64,000 bases of DNA, from the NCBI GenBank assembly GCA_046328225.1, contig JAXLWZ010000008.1:62001-126000 (forward strand), written 5' to 3'. Each line of letters begins with the position of its first letter. Position 1 is the first letter of the stretch. A program made the translations under genes and the position numbers. Positions 23,897 to 32,936 of this stretch are shown piece after piece. The notes below the pieces were generated by a model. It was not told where the DNA came from, did no database searches, and worked only from the letters and a program-made list of their open reading frames with translations. Origin of the DNA: Amarobacillus sp046328225 (GTDB lineage: Bacteria > Chloroflexota > Dehalococcoidia > Tepidiformales > Tepidiformaceae).

Positions 23897-24500
23897 TTTC
23901 GTCTGTCCCTGGTGCTATGTCGGGCTGAGGGAGGTCGAGGCGCTGATGGAGCGGCATGCGCTCGACATCCGCTTCGCGCCATACCTGCTGGACCCATCGA
24001 CGCCGCCCGAAGGGAAGCCGCGCAGGCCGCAGAGCGCGCCCGACGCGCCGCCTTCGGCGCTGGAACTGCGGGGCCAGTCGCTCGGGATCACGTTCTCGCG
24101 CGGGCGCACGTTCACTTCGAACAGCATGCTGGCGCACCAGGCACAGGAATTCGCTGCGGAGTACGAGGCGGACCACCCGGGCATGGACCCGCTGGCGTTC
24201 CACCGGCTGATGTTCAAGGCCTACTTCACGGACCTCGAAGACGTCGGGAAGATCGACACGATCCTGCGCATCGGAGCGGAAGCCGGGCTGCCAGGGGCGG
24301 AACTGCGCGAGGCGCTGGAGAGCGGCCGGTACGAGAAGCAGGTGGAGGACGGGCTGGCGTGGGCGCGCGCGGTGGGCGTGACGGCGGTGCCCACGTTCGT
24401 GTTCGATGAACGGCTTGGCGTGGTGGGCGCGCAGGGCCAGTGCGGTCTTCGAGCAGGCGCTCGCGCAGGTGCGCGCGCAGCCCCGGTGATTGCAGCCTGA
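23850..24500 (+). CDS. DsbA-family (FrnE-like) oxidoreductase with probable C-terminal frameshift
   Basis: A thioredoxin-fold protein of the DsbA/FrnE type, with the active site CPWC (about residues 20-23) and the cis-proline in TAVPTFVFDE. It has no signal peptide, so it acts in the cytoplasm, like FrnE/2-hydroxychromene isomerase relatives. The frame shown ends at 24500, but the last part (GQCGLRAGARAGARAAP) is out of character. Shifting by one base in the GGG at about 24436-24438 gives AVFEQALAQVRAQPR and a stop at 24489, the usual C-terminus for this family. One extra base is therefore likely. Starts at GTG 23850. Confidence 0.82.
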   Translation: MTPDTTTSTSLIIVSDFVCPWCYVGLREVEALMERHALDIRFAPYLLDPSTPPEGKPRRPQSAPDAPPSALELRGQSLGITFSRGRTFTSNSMLAHQAQEFAAEYEADHPGMDPLAFHRLMFKAYFTDLEDVGKIDTILRIGAEAGLPGAELREALESGRYEKQVEDGLAWARAVGVTAVPTFVFDERLGVVGAQGQCGLRAGARAGARAAPVIAA

Positions 24501-24511
24501 GGAAATGAAGA

Positions 24512-24540
24512 GGCCCCGGCGATTGCCGGGGCCCTTTTTC
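24512..24540 (+). terminator. Intrinsic terminator after the DsbA-like gene
   Basis: GGCCCCGGC-GATT-GCCGGGGCC forms a 9-bp GC stem, followed by CTTTTTC. It ends the plus-strand chain from the flavoprotein onwards and faces the stop of the convergent norD-like gene at 24561. Confidence 0.9.
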
Positions 24541-24560
24541 GTGTTGGGCGGCGCCGCAGC

Positions 24561-27500
24561 CTATTCGGTGAGGCGGCGATAGAGGGTGGGGAGGCGGCTC
24601 GGGAGGGCCTCGATATCGGCGACGACTTCGTAGCCCATGTCCTCGCACATGGTCTTGAGGTAATCGTGGCCGGCGCGGTCGACGGTGAGGGCGAAGGGGG
24701 TGATGCCCTCGCGCTTGGCCTCGTTCAGCGCCTGCTTGGTGTCGTGGATGGCGTATTCCTTCTCGGTGCGGTCGCGGCCGTAGCCGTGGTCCTGGGGGCG
24801 GCCGTCGCTGAGGAGGACGAGGATTTTCACCTTCGCGTCGGTCATCCGCAGCTTGTAGGTGGCGTGGCGGATGGCCGGGCCCATGCGCGTGGAGCGAATG
24901 GGGACGATCTTGTCGAGGCGCTGCTTGATGGCGCCATCGAGGTGTTCGTCGAAGTCCTTGATGACGAAGAATTCGACGTTGTCGCGGCCGTAGCCGCTGA
25001 AGCCATAGATGCCGTACTGGTCACCGATGGTCTCGAGCGCGGTCATGAGGAGGACGGTCGATTCCTTCTCCAGGTCGATGATGCGCTTGGGCGGCGCGGT
25101 CAGCTCCTGGCGGCGCTTGGAGACCCACCAGCTGAGGTACTTGCGAGGGTCGTCGCCGTAATCGTCGTCGTCGTACTTCTTTTCCTTCTTGTTGATCTCC
25201 TCGTCCGTGCTGGCGGACATGTCGATCAGGAAGGCGACCGCGACATCGCGTTCGATCTTGTTGCGGCGCCAGTAGATCTTCTCGTTGGGGTTGACCCCGG
25301 CGCGCTTTTCGATCATCCATTCGATGGCGGAGTCGAGGTCGAAGTCCTCGCCTTCGGGGAGGCGCTTGATCTTGCGGAAGAGCTCGGGCTTCATCAGCTC
25401 GAACTGCTTGCGCGTCTGGGCTACCAGCCCGGCGTGTTCGCGCAGGGTGTTTTCGTAGAAATTGTCCTCGCCCTGTTCGAGCTTCTGTTCCTTGACGGCG
25501 CACCAGCGGGGCTTGTAGTCCTGGGCGCGGAAGTCCCATTCGTCGTAATAGTAGACGGTGATGATGGGGACGAGGGGCTCGTCGCCTTCGCCTTCGCCGG
25601 TGCTGTTGTCGCTGGTGGGGTCGCCCTGCTTCTCGCCTTTGTCCGAGCTCGGGGGCGTGCCGGCTTCCTTCATGAGGTTGGTCATGAACATGCCGGTGGT
25701 GGAATCGAGGTCGCCTTCCATGAGGGCGTCGAGGTCGAAGTCCATGCTCTTTTCGAGCAGCTCCTTGAGCTGCTCCTCGGTGAGCGGGGTGGGAGACATC
25801 TCGCCGGCGTCGCCGCCCTGGGCGTTTTCGCGGAGCTTCATGAGGAGCTGGACGAGCTCGGGCTTGAAGTCGCCGCGGTAGTCGACGTCTTCGGGACTGG
25901 CGTACTGCTCCTCGCCCTGGCCGACGTCGCCGGGCTGCATCTCGCCGGATTGGCCTCCGCCGAGTTCGCCGGAGGCGTCCATCATGGAGCGATCCATGCC
26001 TTCCATGGGCTCGACGGAATCCCATTCGATGTCGTCGTCACCTTCGAAGACGTTGGGGATGCTCATCGCGAGGCGGTAAAGGCGGAGGGTGGCCTCGGCG
26101 GAGTCCTCGACGCGCGCGCCATCGACATCGACGGCGTTGAGGAGGCCGAGGCCCTGAGCCATCTCGTCCTGGCGGTTGGTGGGGAAGAGGATGGCGCTGG
26201 CGCCATCGAGGCTGGCGCGGACCAGGTTCTCGACGAAGGCCGTGCGCAGGGGCATGCGGCGGATGTCGGGCCGGTGTTCGAGCGCAGCCTTCTGCATGCG
26301 CTTGAGGGGCTTGCGGATGCCGCCGTACTCGCGGCGAATAGCGGCATCGATGCGGCCATCCTCGACGACGGTGAACAGGTCGCTCGCGAGCTGGCGGTCG
26401 GGGAAAAGGTCGAAGAAGCGTTCGATGTCGGTGACGGCGCTGCTCTGCTGGCCCGCGACGAGCGCGGCGCGGCTATCCTCGAACACGGCCGGGGCGGTTC
26501 CGAAGCGGAATTCGAACGACCCAAATTCGAGGCGCGCGGCGCGGTGGGTGGCGAACACCTTGATGGCGGCGAAGTTCTCGTCCTTCTCGGTGTACCGCTC
26601 CATGACCTCGGGGAGGAAGATCGTGGTGCCTTCGGTGCTGGCCCTCCCCTGGTCAACCCAGCCGATGCCCTTTTCGGTGAGGGAGGCGGTGGTCTGGATG
26701 CTGAGGTTGCGGCCGGTGAGGGCCTTGCAGTAGAGCCGGAGAATCTCGCCGACCTTGGCGAGTTCGACGCGGGCGGAGAGGGTATCGAGGATGTCCTCGC
26801 CGCGGGTGGACTGGAGGCGGAAGTAGGCTTCGCCGCCATCGTGGCTCTGCTGGAGGATGCGCAGGCCGGCGCGCTGCCAGGGTTCGAGCTCGTCGATGCG
26901 GATGCGGTAGAGCACGCGCGGGACGCTGGTGATGAAGTCCATCGCGGCGAACGAGGAGTAGGGCGAGAGCTGCTCGGCGAGTTCGATCACGCGGTGGTGG
27001 TCGTCCGGTTCGAGCTCGCCGAGGGCGATGGCGGCGTCTTCGTATACTGGAAGGCCGAGCGATTGTGGCCACGGGCGACCTGCGCGCTGAGCAGCAGGTA
27101 GCGTTCGCGCATGGGCGCATGGACCTTGATGGAGGAGCGCGGCGCCGCGTTCGAAGTAGAGCCGCGAGTCGGCCCAGCTCGACTGCGCGAGCTCGACCGC
27201 GAAGGCGATGAAGGGGAGGCGGTCGTCGTCGTCGAGGCGGGTCATGACGACGGGCGCCTGGGCGAGGCAGGCGGAGGAGAGCTCGTAGCTATGGCGCGCG
27301 AGCTCGTCGATGAACAGGACGAGGCGGCTGACCTGCTGGAGGCGGAGCACCGGGAACAGCTGGGGGCCGATGTCGTAGAACTGGGAGGCGAGCGACGAGC
27401 TCTTCCAGTTGCCCTTGTAGAGGCGGCGGCCGAGGTCGGCCCACTGGCGGAGGTGGCCGGGGCCGAGCGCGGCGACGGCGGCGGGCGCGGAGCAGGAGAC

Positions 27501-27799
27501 GAGACCGACAGCGGCGCGGACTCCGTGGCCATCTGGATGGATTCGCGGCCGAGAGGTCTCGAGCGCTCTCGAGGTCATGTTGGCGGGCATATCGGTGCCG
27601 GCCTTGAAGTACTCGACGGCGGCTTCCGGGAGCGGAGGAGTGGCCGTGGCTCGACGCCCGTCTCGGTCCACGTCTGCAGCTGGCTCGGCGAGGCGCTGGG
27701 CAGGGCGCGAAGGCCGGCCTCGGAAGTTCTGATACAGGGGCGCGGGGAAGCCCGAGAGGCGCTCTGGTTTCGTGCGAGAAGGTCACCAACGACGGTCAT
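24561..27799 (-). CDS. NorD/CbbO-like VWA protein, 5' part frameshifted
   Basis: Partner of the NorQ-like ATPase upstream; such MoxR/VWA pairs remodel or metal-load enzyme complexes. The C-terminal half is intact: an acidic linker (EEEQ/GEGEGDE-rich), then a von Willebrand A domain with the MIDAS DMSAST and later T and D ligands. The best start is ATG 27799 with GGAG upstream (MTVVGDLLARNQSAS). From there the frame runs to about 27650, but the family-like sequence then switches to the long frame (EAAVEYFKAGTDM), probably back near 27550-27495, again at about 27130-27050 (APMRERYLLLSAQVARG), and back to the long frame. Three to five indels are implied. Either this is assembly error or the gene is decaying. 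Confidence 0.75.
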
Positions 27800-27815
27800 G
27801 GTCGCTCCGCGAGGA

Positions 27816-27872
27816 TGCTGAGTGCTGGTGCTGAGCTCCGCGAGTGCTGAGTGCTGAGTGCTAAGTGCTGAG
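27816..27872 (+). repeat. Left heptamer array, TGCTGAG units
   Basis: Units of TGCTGAG at 27816, 27829, 27845, 27852 and 27866, a variant TGCTAAG at 27859 and a six-base TGCTGG at 27823. A nine-base spacer (27836-27844) splits the array; together with the preceding G it forms a second copy of GCTCCGCGAG, which also occurs at 27804-27813. Confidence 0.9.
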
Positions 27873-27896
27873 TGGCTTCACGGCGGCGCGCGTCCG

Positions 27897-28268
27897 TCAG
27901 GGGCGATTGCGGGCAACCGCCGCGCGCAGGCCGCCGATCACGCGGGCTAATTCCTCGGCGCTCGCCATGAGGGCGTCGAATTCGGGCCGGGGCAGATGGC
28001 CGGCGTCCAGTGCCACATAGAAGTGGGAGCGCAACTCCGCGCACGAGGCTTTGGCCACCGAGAGGAATTGATGGAACTCCGTGGAGCGGTTCCGTTCGAA
28101 CCCCTCGGCGATGTTGGCCATGATGCTGACCGCTGAGCGCCGCACCTGGGAGACCAGGGCGGGGTCGCGCGAGAAGGTGCCTTGCCTGGTGGCCTCGTAC
28201 ACATCGCGGGTCAGGGAACGAGCCTTTTGCCATGCGATGATGTCCTCGAATCTCTCAATCCTGTCCAC
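27897..28268 (-). CDS. Four-helix-bundle protein (S23/IVP family)
   Basis: A 123-residue protein of the four-helix-bundle family first met in intervening sequences of spirochaete 23S rRNA genes. Key features are the N-terminal DIIAWQKARSLTRDVYEAT (W-Q-K-A), the central SIMANIAEGFERNRSTEFHQFLSVAKASCAELRSH segment (N-I-A-E-G and E-L), and amphipathic helices throughout. The family has no proven function; related Avd proteins assist retroelement reverse transcriptases, but none is here. The gene lies in the same direction as its norQ/norD neighbours and sits between inverted heptamer arrays, with 24-26 bp from gene ends to arrays. Confidence 0.88.
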   Translation of the reverse strand: MDRIERFEDIIAWQKARSLTRDVYEATRQGTFSRDPALVSQVRRSAVSIMANIAEGFERNRSTEFHQFLSVAKASCAELRSHFYVALDAGHLPRPEFDALMASAEELARVIGGLRAAVARNRP

Positions 28269-28294
28269 GGGCGGGCTCCTGGCTGAGGCCGCCG

Positions 28295-28326
28295 CTCAGC
28301 ACTCAGCACTCAGCACTCAGCACTCA
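28295..28326 (+). repeat. Right heptamer array, CTCAGCA units
   Basis: Four perfect CTCAGCA units (28295, 28302, 28309, 28316) plus a terminal CTCA. It is the exact reverse complement of the left-array unit. The final TCA (28324-28326) is the stop codon of the norQ-like gene read on the minus strand, so the array begins exactly at that stop. Confidence 0.92.
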
Positions 28327-29184
28327 TTCGAAGATACTCGTCACCACCTCTTCGATGCTGCGTTGCACTTCCTGGTCGTCTGTGAGGGACCAGGTGACGC
28401 CGACCTGGCAGGCGCGCCGGGGCGGGATGCCGTTGTGGATGAGGCGCGCGGCGTAGATGAGGAGACGGGTGGAGACGCCTTCGCTGAGCCCGTGTTCGCG
28501 CAGGTTGCGGACCTTTTCGCCCAGCTTGGCGAGGTCGGTCGCGGTCTGCTTATCGACGCCCGATTCGTGGGCGATGATCTCCGCTTCCTGGTCCTTGGGC
28601 GGGTAGTCGAACTCGATGGAGATGAAGCGCTGGCGCGTCGAGTGCTTCAGGTCCTTGAGGGCGCTCTGGTAGCCCGGGTTGTAGGAGATGACGAGGAGGA
28701 AGCCGTCGGCGGACTCGATCACCTGGCCGAGCTTCTCGACGGGGAGGAGGCGGCGGTAGTCGGTGAGGGGATGGATGAGGACGGTGGTGTCCTTGCGGGC
28801 TTCGACCACTTCGTCGAGGTAGCAGATGGCGCCGACCTTCACCGCGCGGGTGAGGGGGCCATCGACCCACTTCGTGCCGTCGGTATCGAGCAGGTAGCGG
28901 CCCACGAGGTCGCTGGCGGTGAGGTCTTCGTGGCAGGCGACGGTGATGAGGGGCTTGCGCTGTTCGCCGCGGGTGTGACCGAGGCGCCACGCCATGTGCT
29001 CGACGAAGCGGGTCTTGCCGGCACCGGTGGGGCCCTTCAAGAGGACGGGGATGCGCTGGGCGTAGGCGGTTTCGAAGAGTTCGATCTCATCGCCGATGGG
29101 GAGATAGTACGGCTCGGCTTCGAGGTTGTACTCCTCGACCTGGTGGATGAGCGCGCCCGCCGGTGTGGAAATGACTTCAGCCAC
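28324..29184 (-). CDS. NorQ/CbbQ-type MoxR AAA+ ATPase
   Basis: A 286-residue AAA+ ATPase of the MoxR class, NorQ/CbbQ/GvpN branch. Walker A is GPTGAGKT (about residues 51-58), Walker B is ICYLDEV, and sensor-like segments are ISYNPGYQ and STRQRFISIEF. It works with the VWA protein encoded downstream to activate a target enzyme; the target (nitric oxide reductase, Rubisco or CO dehydrogenase in known systems) is not in the window. I start it at GTG 29184 behind GGGAGGCAGCA; the frame is open further upstream through coaE. Its stop codon is the first triplet of a heptamer array. Confidence 0.88.
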   Translation of the reverse strand: MAEVISTPAGALIHQVEEYNLEAEPYYLPIGDEIELFETAYAQRIPVLLKGPTGAGKTRFVEHMAWRLGHTRGEQRKPLITVACHEDLTASDLVGRYLLDTDGTKWVDGPLTRAVKVGAICYLDEVVEARKDTTVLIHPLTDYRRLLPVEKLGQVIESADGFLLVISYNPGYQSALKDLKHSTRQRFISIEFDYPPKDQEAEIIAHESGVDKQTATDLAKLGEKVRNLREHGLSEGVSTRLLIYAARLIHNGIPPRRACQVGVTWSLTDDQEVQRSIEEVVTSIFE

Positions 29185-29806
29185 TGCTGCCTCCCCGGCT
29201 GGTATCGCCCAGCCGCCCTTCAAGTTGGTTCCATGCTTCCTGGACGCTCGCCTGCAGCGATTCCAGGGTGCCGTTGTTTTCGATGACGATGTGCGCGCGA
29301 CCGGTGCGCTCGGCATTCGAAAGCTGCGAATTGATGCGCGCCCGGGCGGCGGCTTCATCGAGGCCGTTGCGGGTTTCGAGGCGCTTCACGGCGAGATCGG
29401 GTTCGACGACGACGACCCAGATCTCGTCGACGAGGTCTTCCCAGCCGGCTTCGAAGAGGACGGCGGCCTCGAGCAGGGCGATGCCGTTGCCTTCGCTGGC
29501 GAGTTCGGCGAGCTCGGCGCTGGCGAGGTGGCGGATGCCGGGCCAGACGATGTCCGTGAGCTTCTTCAGTTCCTCGGGCTTGCCGAAGACCTTGCCGCCG
29601 AGGACGCGACGGTCGATGGTGCCATCGGCGGCGACGAGGTCATCGCCGAAGGTGGCGACGACGGCCTTGAAGGTGTCGGTGCCGGGGTCATAGGTGCGAT
29701 GGCCGAGGATGTCGGCATCGATGACCGGCACGCCACGCTCTTTGAAGAAGTTGGTCACGGTGGACTTCCCGCTGGCAATGCCGCCAGTGAGGCCGATGAC
29801 GTGCAC
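29177..29806 (-). CDS. coaE: Dephospho-CoA kinase
   Basis: Phosphorylates dephospho-CoA, the last step of coenzyme A synthesis. The 209-residue protein opens with MHVIGLTGGIASGKST, the family P-loop (about residues 8-16), followed by VIDADILGHR, RRVLGGKVF and LLEAAVLFEAGW, all characteristic. The last 8 bp overlap the start of the norQ-like gene, so the two are probably translated together. The gap of 78 bp upstream contains a small hairpin (29852-29868). Confidence 0.95.
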   Translation of the reverse strand: MHVIGLTGGIASGKSTVTNFFKERGVPVIDADILGHRTYDPGTDTFKAVVATFGDDLVAADGTIDRRVLGGKVFGKPEELKKLTDIVWPGIRHLASAELAELASEGNGIALLEAAVLFEAGWEDLVDEIWVVVVEPDLAVKRLETRNGLDEAAARARINSQLSNAERTGRAHIVIENNGTLESLQASVQEAWNQLEGRLGDTSRGGSSG

Positions 29807-29851
29807 GGGCTGCTCCGGAGTTGGCTTCGTTTTGTGGACAGTTAAGGATAG

Positions 29852-29868
29852 GCCCGCCGGGGGCGGGC
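29852..29868 (-). terminator. Short hairpin between methyltransferase and coaE genes
   Basis: GCCCGCC and GGCGGGC pair around a GGG loop, 16 bp after the stop of the methyltransferase gene. On the minus strand it is followed by CTATCCTTAACTG rather than a T-run, so any termination is weak. Confidence 0.3.
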
Positions 29869-29884
29869 GGCAAACGCGACGGGC

Positions 29885-30736
29885 CTACCCGGGCCGCCAG
29901 GTAACGACGCCGAGGGGCGCGGCATGCCAGCCGATGGAGAGGCGGCCGGAGTCGTCGCTCGTGGCGATGCGGTCGATGAGATCCTGGAGCAGGCGGTCCT
30001 TTTCGCCGCCAGGGGCGATGAAGAGCTGCTGGCGCATGCCGGTGAGGAGCTGGTCGCGGGCGCCGTAGGTGGGGGCGGGGCGTTCGAACAGGCGGACGTC
30101 GCAGATGCGGCCGCGCGCAAGCTGGAGCACGAGGAACTCGGGCAGCGCGGGAAGCAGCTCGCGCGATTCGCCGTGGACGCCGGGCCAGAAGAGGCTCGCG
30201 GGCGTCGCGGGGGCTTCGGCGAGGAGGACGGCGACACAGAGGCGGCGCGCGGACATCTCCATGCGTTCGAGGAAGGGACCAAGGTCCTCGATGTCGTAGC
30301 CGACGTGGGAGATGAAGGCGACATCGGCCTGGATGTTGAGCTCCGGGTTCGGCCAGGTGCTGTCGTGGATGGTGACGTTGGTGATGCCTTCCTCGGCCAT
30401 GGCCTGGCGGAGGACGGCGCGCATGCCGGCGGAGGGCTCGACGGCGATGAGCTCGCGCGCTTCCAAGGCGAGAGCCAGCGCGTAGCGCCCACCGCCGGCG
30501 CCGATGTCGAGCCAGGTCTCCCCGGGCTGGACGAGCGTGCGGAGGTGGTTGAGCACGGGCTCGTCGGTACGGCGGGGGTCGGCGCGGAAGCTGGCGGCGA
30601 CGGGGGCGTAGAAGTCGTTGCCGGGCGTGGGTTCGCGAAGGCGCTCGGCCTGGTCGCGGTTCGCGCGCACGCGGGCCGCCCACGCGGCGAGGGCGGCTTC
30701 GGAGCCGGGGGAGAGAGCGTCAGGGAGGGAGGGCAT
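29885..30736 (-). CDS. Class I SAM-dependent methyltransferase
   Basis: A 283-residue protein with a Rossmann-type SAM site: WLDIGAGGGRYALALA (motif I, about residues 76-91), an acidic AVEPSAGMR after strand 2, and VAFISHVGYDIEDL around motif II. The substrate cannot be inferred; the general shape resembles small-molecule methyltransferases of the Methyltransf_25 type. The ATG at 30736 gives a full-length domain. It lies 23 bp downstream of the RidA gene, and the two may share a transcript. Confidence 0.78.
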   Translation of the reverse strand: MPSLPDALSPGSEAALAAWAARVRANRDQAERLREPTPGNDFYAPVAASFRADPRRTDEPVLNHLRTLVQPGETWLDIGAGGGRYALALALEARELIAVEPSAGMRAVLRQAMAEEGITNVTIHDSTWPNPELNIQADVAFISHVGYDIEDLGPFLERMEMSARRLCVAVLLAEAPATPASLFWPGVHGESRELLPALPEFLVLQLARGRICDVRLFERPAPTYGARDQLLTGMRQQLFIAPGGEKDRLLQDLIDRIATSDDSGRLSIGWHAAPLGVVTWRPG

Positions 30737-30759
30737 GGGCGCAGTATGCGCCGCGTGCC

Positions 30760-31149
30760 TCAGTCGAGCATCGCCACCGCTTCGATTTCGACCACCCAGC
30801 GCGGGTCGGCGAGGCCGGCGACGACGAGGAAGGTGCTGGCGGGCATCTGGCCGGGCGGGAACGCGTGGGAGCGGGCCGCGCCGATGGCGGGGCGATGGGC
30901 CAGGTCGGTGGTGAAGATGGTGAGCTTGACGATGTCGGCCATCGTCCCGCCGGCCGCTTCGACCACGTGGCGGATGCCATCGAAGGCGGCCTGGGCCTGC
31001 GCCGCGGCGTCGCCGATGCCCGTGGGGTTGCCCTCGGCGTCCATCGCGACCTGGCCGGAGATGAACAACGGCGTGCCGCCCTTGCGGACGGCGTGGGAGT
31101 AGAAGGGCGAGTTGAACATCCCGTGGGGCCGGATGATTTCGCGAGCCAT
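30760..31149 (-). CDS. RidA-family protein
   Basis: A 129-residue trimeric Rid/YjgF-family protein, which in the RidA subgroup hydrolyses reactive enamine/imine intermediates. Typical segments are GGTPLFISGQVAMDAEGN, AAFDGIRHVVEAAGGTMADIVKLTIFTTD and VVEIEAVAML. The substrate-binding arginine of true RidA (usually R105 in C-R-V/A) appears to be missing: the region reads PASTFLVVAGLADPRWVVEIEA, with no equivalent arginine before V. It may belong to another Rid subgroup. ATG 31149 follows GGAGG at a suitable distance. Confidence 0.85.
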   Translation of the reverse strand: MAREIIRPHGMFNSPFYSHAVRKGGTPLFISGQVAMDAEGNPTGIGDAAAQAQAAFDGIRHVVEAAGGTMADIVKLTIFTTDLAHRPAIGAARSHAFPPGQMPASTFLVVAGLADPRWVVEIEAVAMLD

Positions 31150-31183
31150 GGGCAAAGCCTCCCTCAAGGCAGTCGAGCGGCGG

Positions 31184-31777
31184 TCAGCTGTAGCGTTCCT
31201 CGCGCCAGGGGTCGCCGTAGATGTGGTAGCCGTAGGTCTCCCAGAAGCCGGGCCGGTCGCTGGAGAGGAATTGGAGGCCGCCGACCCATTTGGCGCTCTT
31301 CCAGAAGTAGAGGTGGGGGACGACGAGGCGCAGCGGCCAGCCGTGGTCCTTCGTCAGCGGTTCGCCGTTGTGGGTGTGGGCGAAGAGCACGTCGTCGCGG
31401 AGGAGGTCGACGAGGGGGACGTTCGTGGTGTAGCCGCCATAGCTGTGGACCATCACGAAGCGGCCTTCGGGCTTCACCTTAAGGCGTTCGAAGAGCGCCT
31501 TGAAGGGGATGCCGCGCCACTCGTTGTCGTACTTGCTCCAGGTGGTGACGCAGTGGATGTCGCTCACGTCGGCGGATTGGCCGATTGCGTTGAACTCGTC
31601 CCAGGTGAATTCGAGCTCCTCCTCGACCAGGCCCCAGACCTTGAAGCGCCATTTGTCGAGGTCGATGCGGGGGACGCTGCCGTAGTGAAGGACGGGCCAG
31701 CCGGTGGTGAGGTGCTGGCCGGGAGGGAGCCGGAGCTTGCCATCGGGGCGCAGCTCGGTGGCCGTCGAAGTCGCCAT
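31184..31777 (-). CDS. Sulfite-oxidase-like molybdopterin enzyme
   Basis: A 197-residue protein of the oxidoreductase molybdopterin-binding domain family (YedY/MsrP and sulfite oxidase fold). The molybdenum-ligand cysteine is in DIHCVTTWSKYD (about residue 74), and GYTTNVPLVDLL and HGWPLRLVVPHLYFWKSAKWV are typical cofactor contacts. There is no signal peptide and no haem or dimerisation domain, unlike most sulfite oxidases, so it is a short cytoplasmic version of unknown substrate. I place the start at ATG 31777 behind AGGAGAT; the upstream frame is rich in arginine and alanine and looks non-coding. The MoaB/MogA-like gene is at 2762. Confidence 0.85.
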   Translation of the reverse strand: MATSTATELRPDGKLRLPPGQHLTTGWPVLHYGSVPRIDLDKWRFKVWGLVEEELEFTWDEFNAIGQSADVSDIHCVTTWSKYDNEWRGIPFKALFERLKVKPEGRFVMVHSYGGYTTNVPLVDLLRDDVLFAHTHNGEPLTKDHGWPLRLVVPHLYFWKSAKWVGGLQFLSSDRPGFWETYGYHIYGDPWREERYS

Positions 31778-32115
31778 GGCGGGGATCTCCTGGGGAATCT
31801 CGGGGGTACGGGAAAAGCGTAGCCGCTGGCGGGTGCGGTTGCGAGCGAGGGCGCGCGCCCCCCGGGGAAGCGATGTCGCGGTCACCGGGCTATTCCCCGC
31901 GCGTAACCGTGCCCCGGGCCGCTTTATTCGTGATGTCCACCGGATTGCTCATTCAGGTGTCCTTTCCGGGGGCGAATTCGAATCCGGGGGCGGCGGTTCG
32001 TGTTCACCGGCGTCTTCGCGGCTGCAACCGGGCGGCCACCCTCGCTCCACGGGCAGTCAACGCCACCACCGCATCGTTACTTCTGTCACGGGATGTACCC
32101 CGAACGGAGACGAAA
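31778..32115. other. Divergent intergenic region before the exopolysaccharide operon
   Basis: About 340 bp between the sulfite-oxidase-like gene and the first gene of the polysaccharide operon. It must hold the promoters for both sides. The part around 31910-31985 is less GC-rich than the surroundings (for example TTTATTCGTGATG). I see no clear sigma-70 pair, riboswitch or tRNA. An open frame from 31873 runs through it into the sugar transferase but lacks protein-like sequence. Confidence 0.5.
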
Positions 32116-32823
<708 letters not shown>

Positions 32824-32936
32824 GGGCTGCGGCCCGCACCGTTACCAACCGTAAATCAGGGTAGGCCCGGACCGGGGACGCGATGCGCGTCCCCGTCGCC
32901 GTGCGATTCCCCGGGCGTGGCAGGCACGGAGGCGAC

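Larger units (their letters stand above)
27816..28326. mobile_element. Heptamer-bracketed element carrying a four-helix-bundle gene
   Basis: About 510 bp lying between the stop codon of the norQ-like gene and the ribosome-binding site of the norD-like gene. It is bounded by arrays of TGCTGAG on the left and of its reverse complement CTCAGCA on the right, and contains one gene only. Neither flanking gene is interrupted. No transposase and no clear target duplication of the whole element are visible. The symmetrical borders and clean insertion suggest a non-autonomous mobile or self-propagating element; this is inference. Confidence 0.45.

Noticed and set aside
24666..27101. Plus-strand open frame of 811 codons
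   Set aside because: It is antisense to the norD-like gene, with valine/glutamate/glycine-rich composition typical of mirror frames in GC-rich DNA; the minus strand shows a real VWA domain.
27816..28326. Heptamer arrays read as a CRISPR array
   Set aside because: The units are only 7 bp, directly abutting, with no unique spacers, and the two arrays are inverted relative to each other.
31873..32115. N-terminal extension of the sugar transferase from ATG 31873
   Set aside because: The extra 81 residues lack family similarity, and GTG 32116 has a well-placed GGAG.
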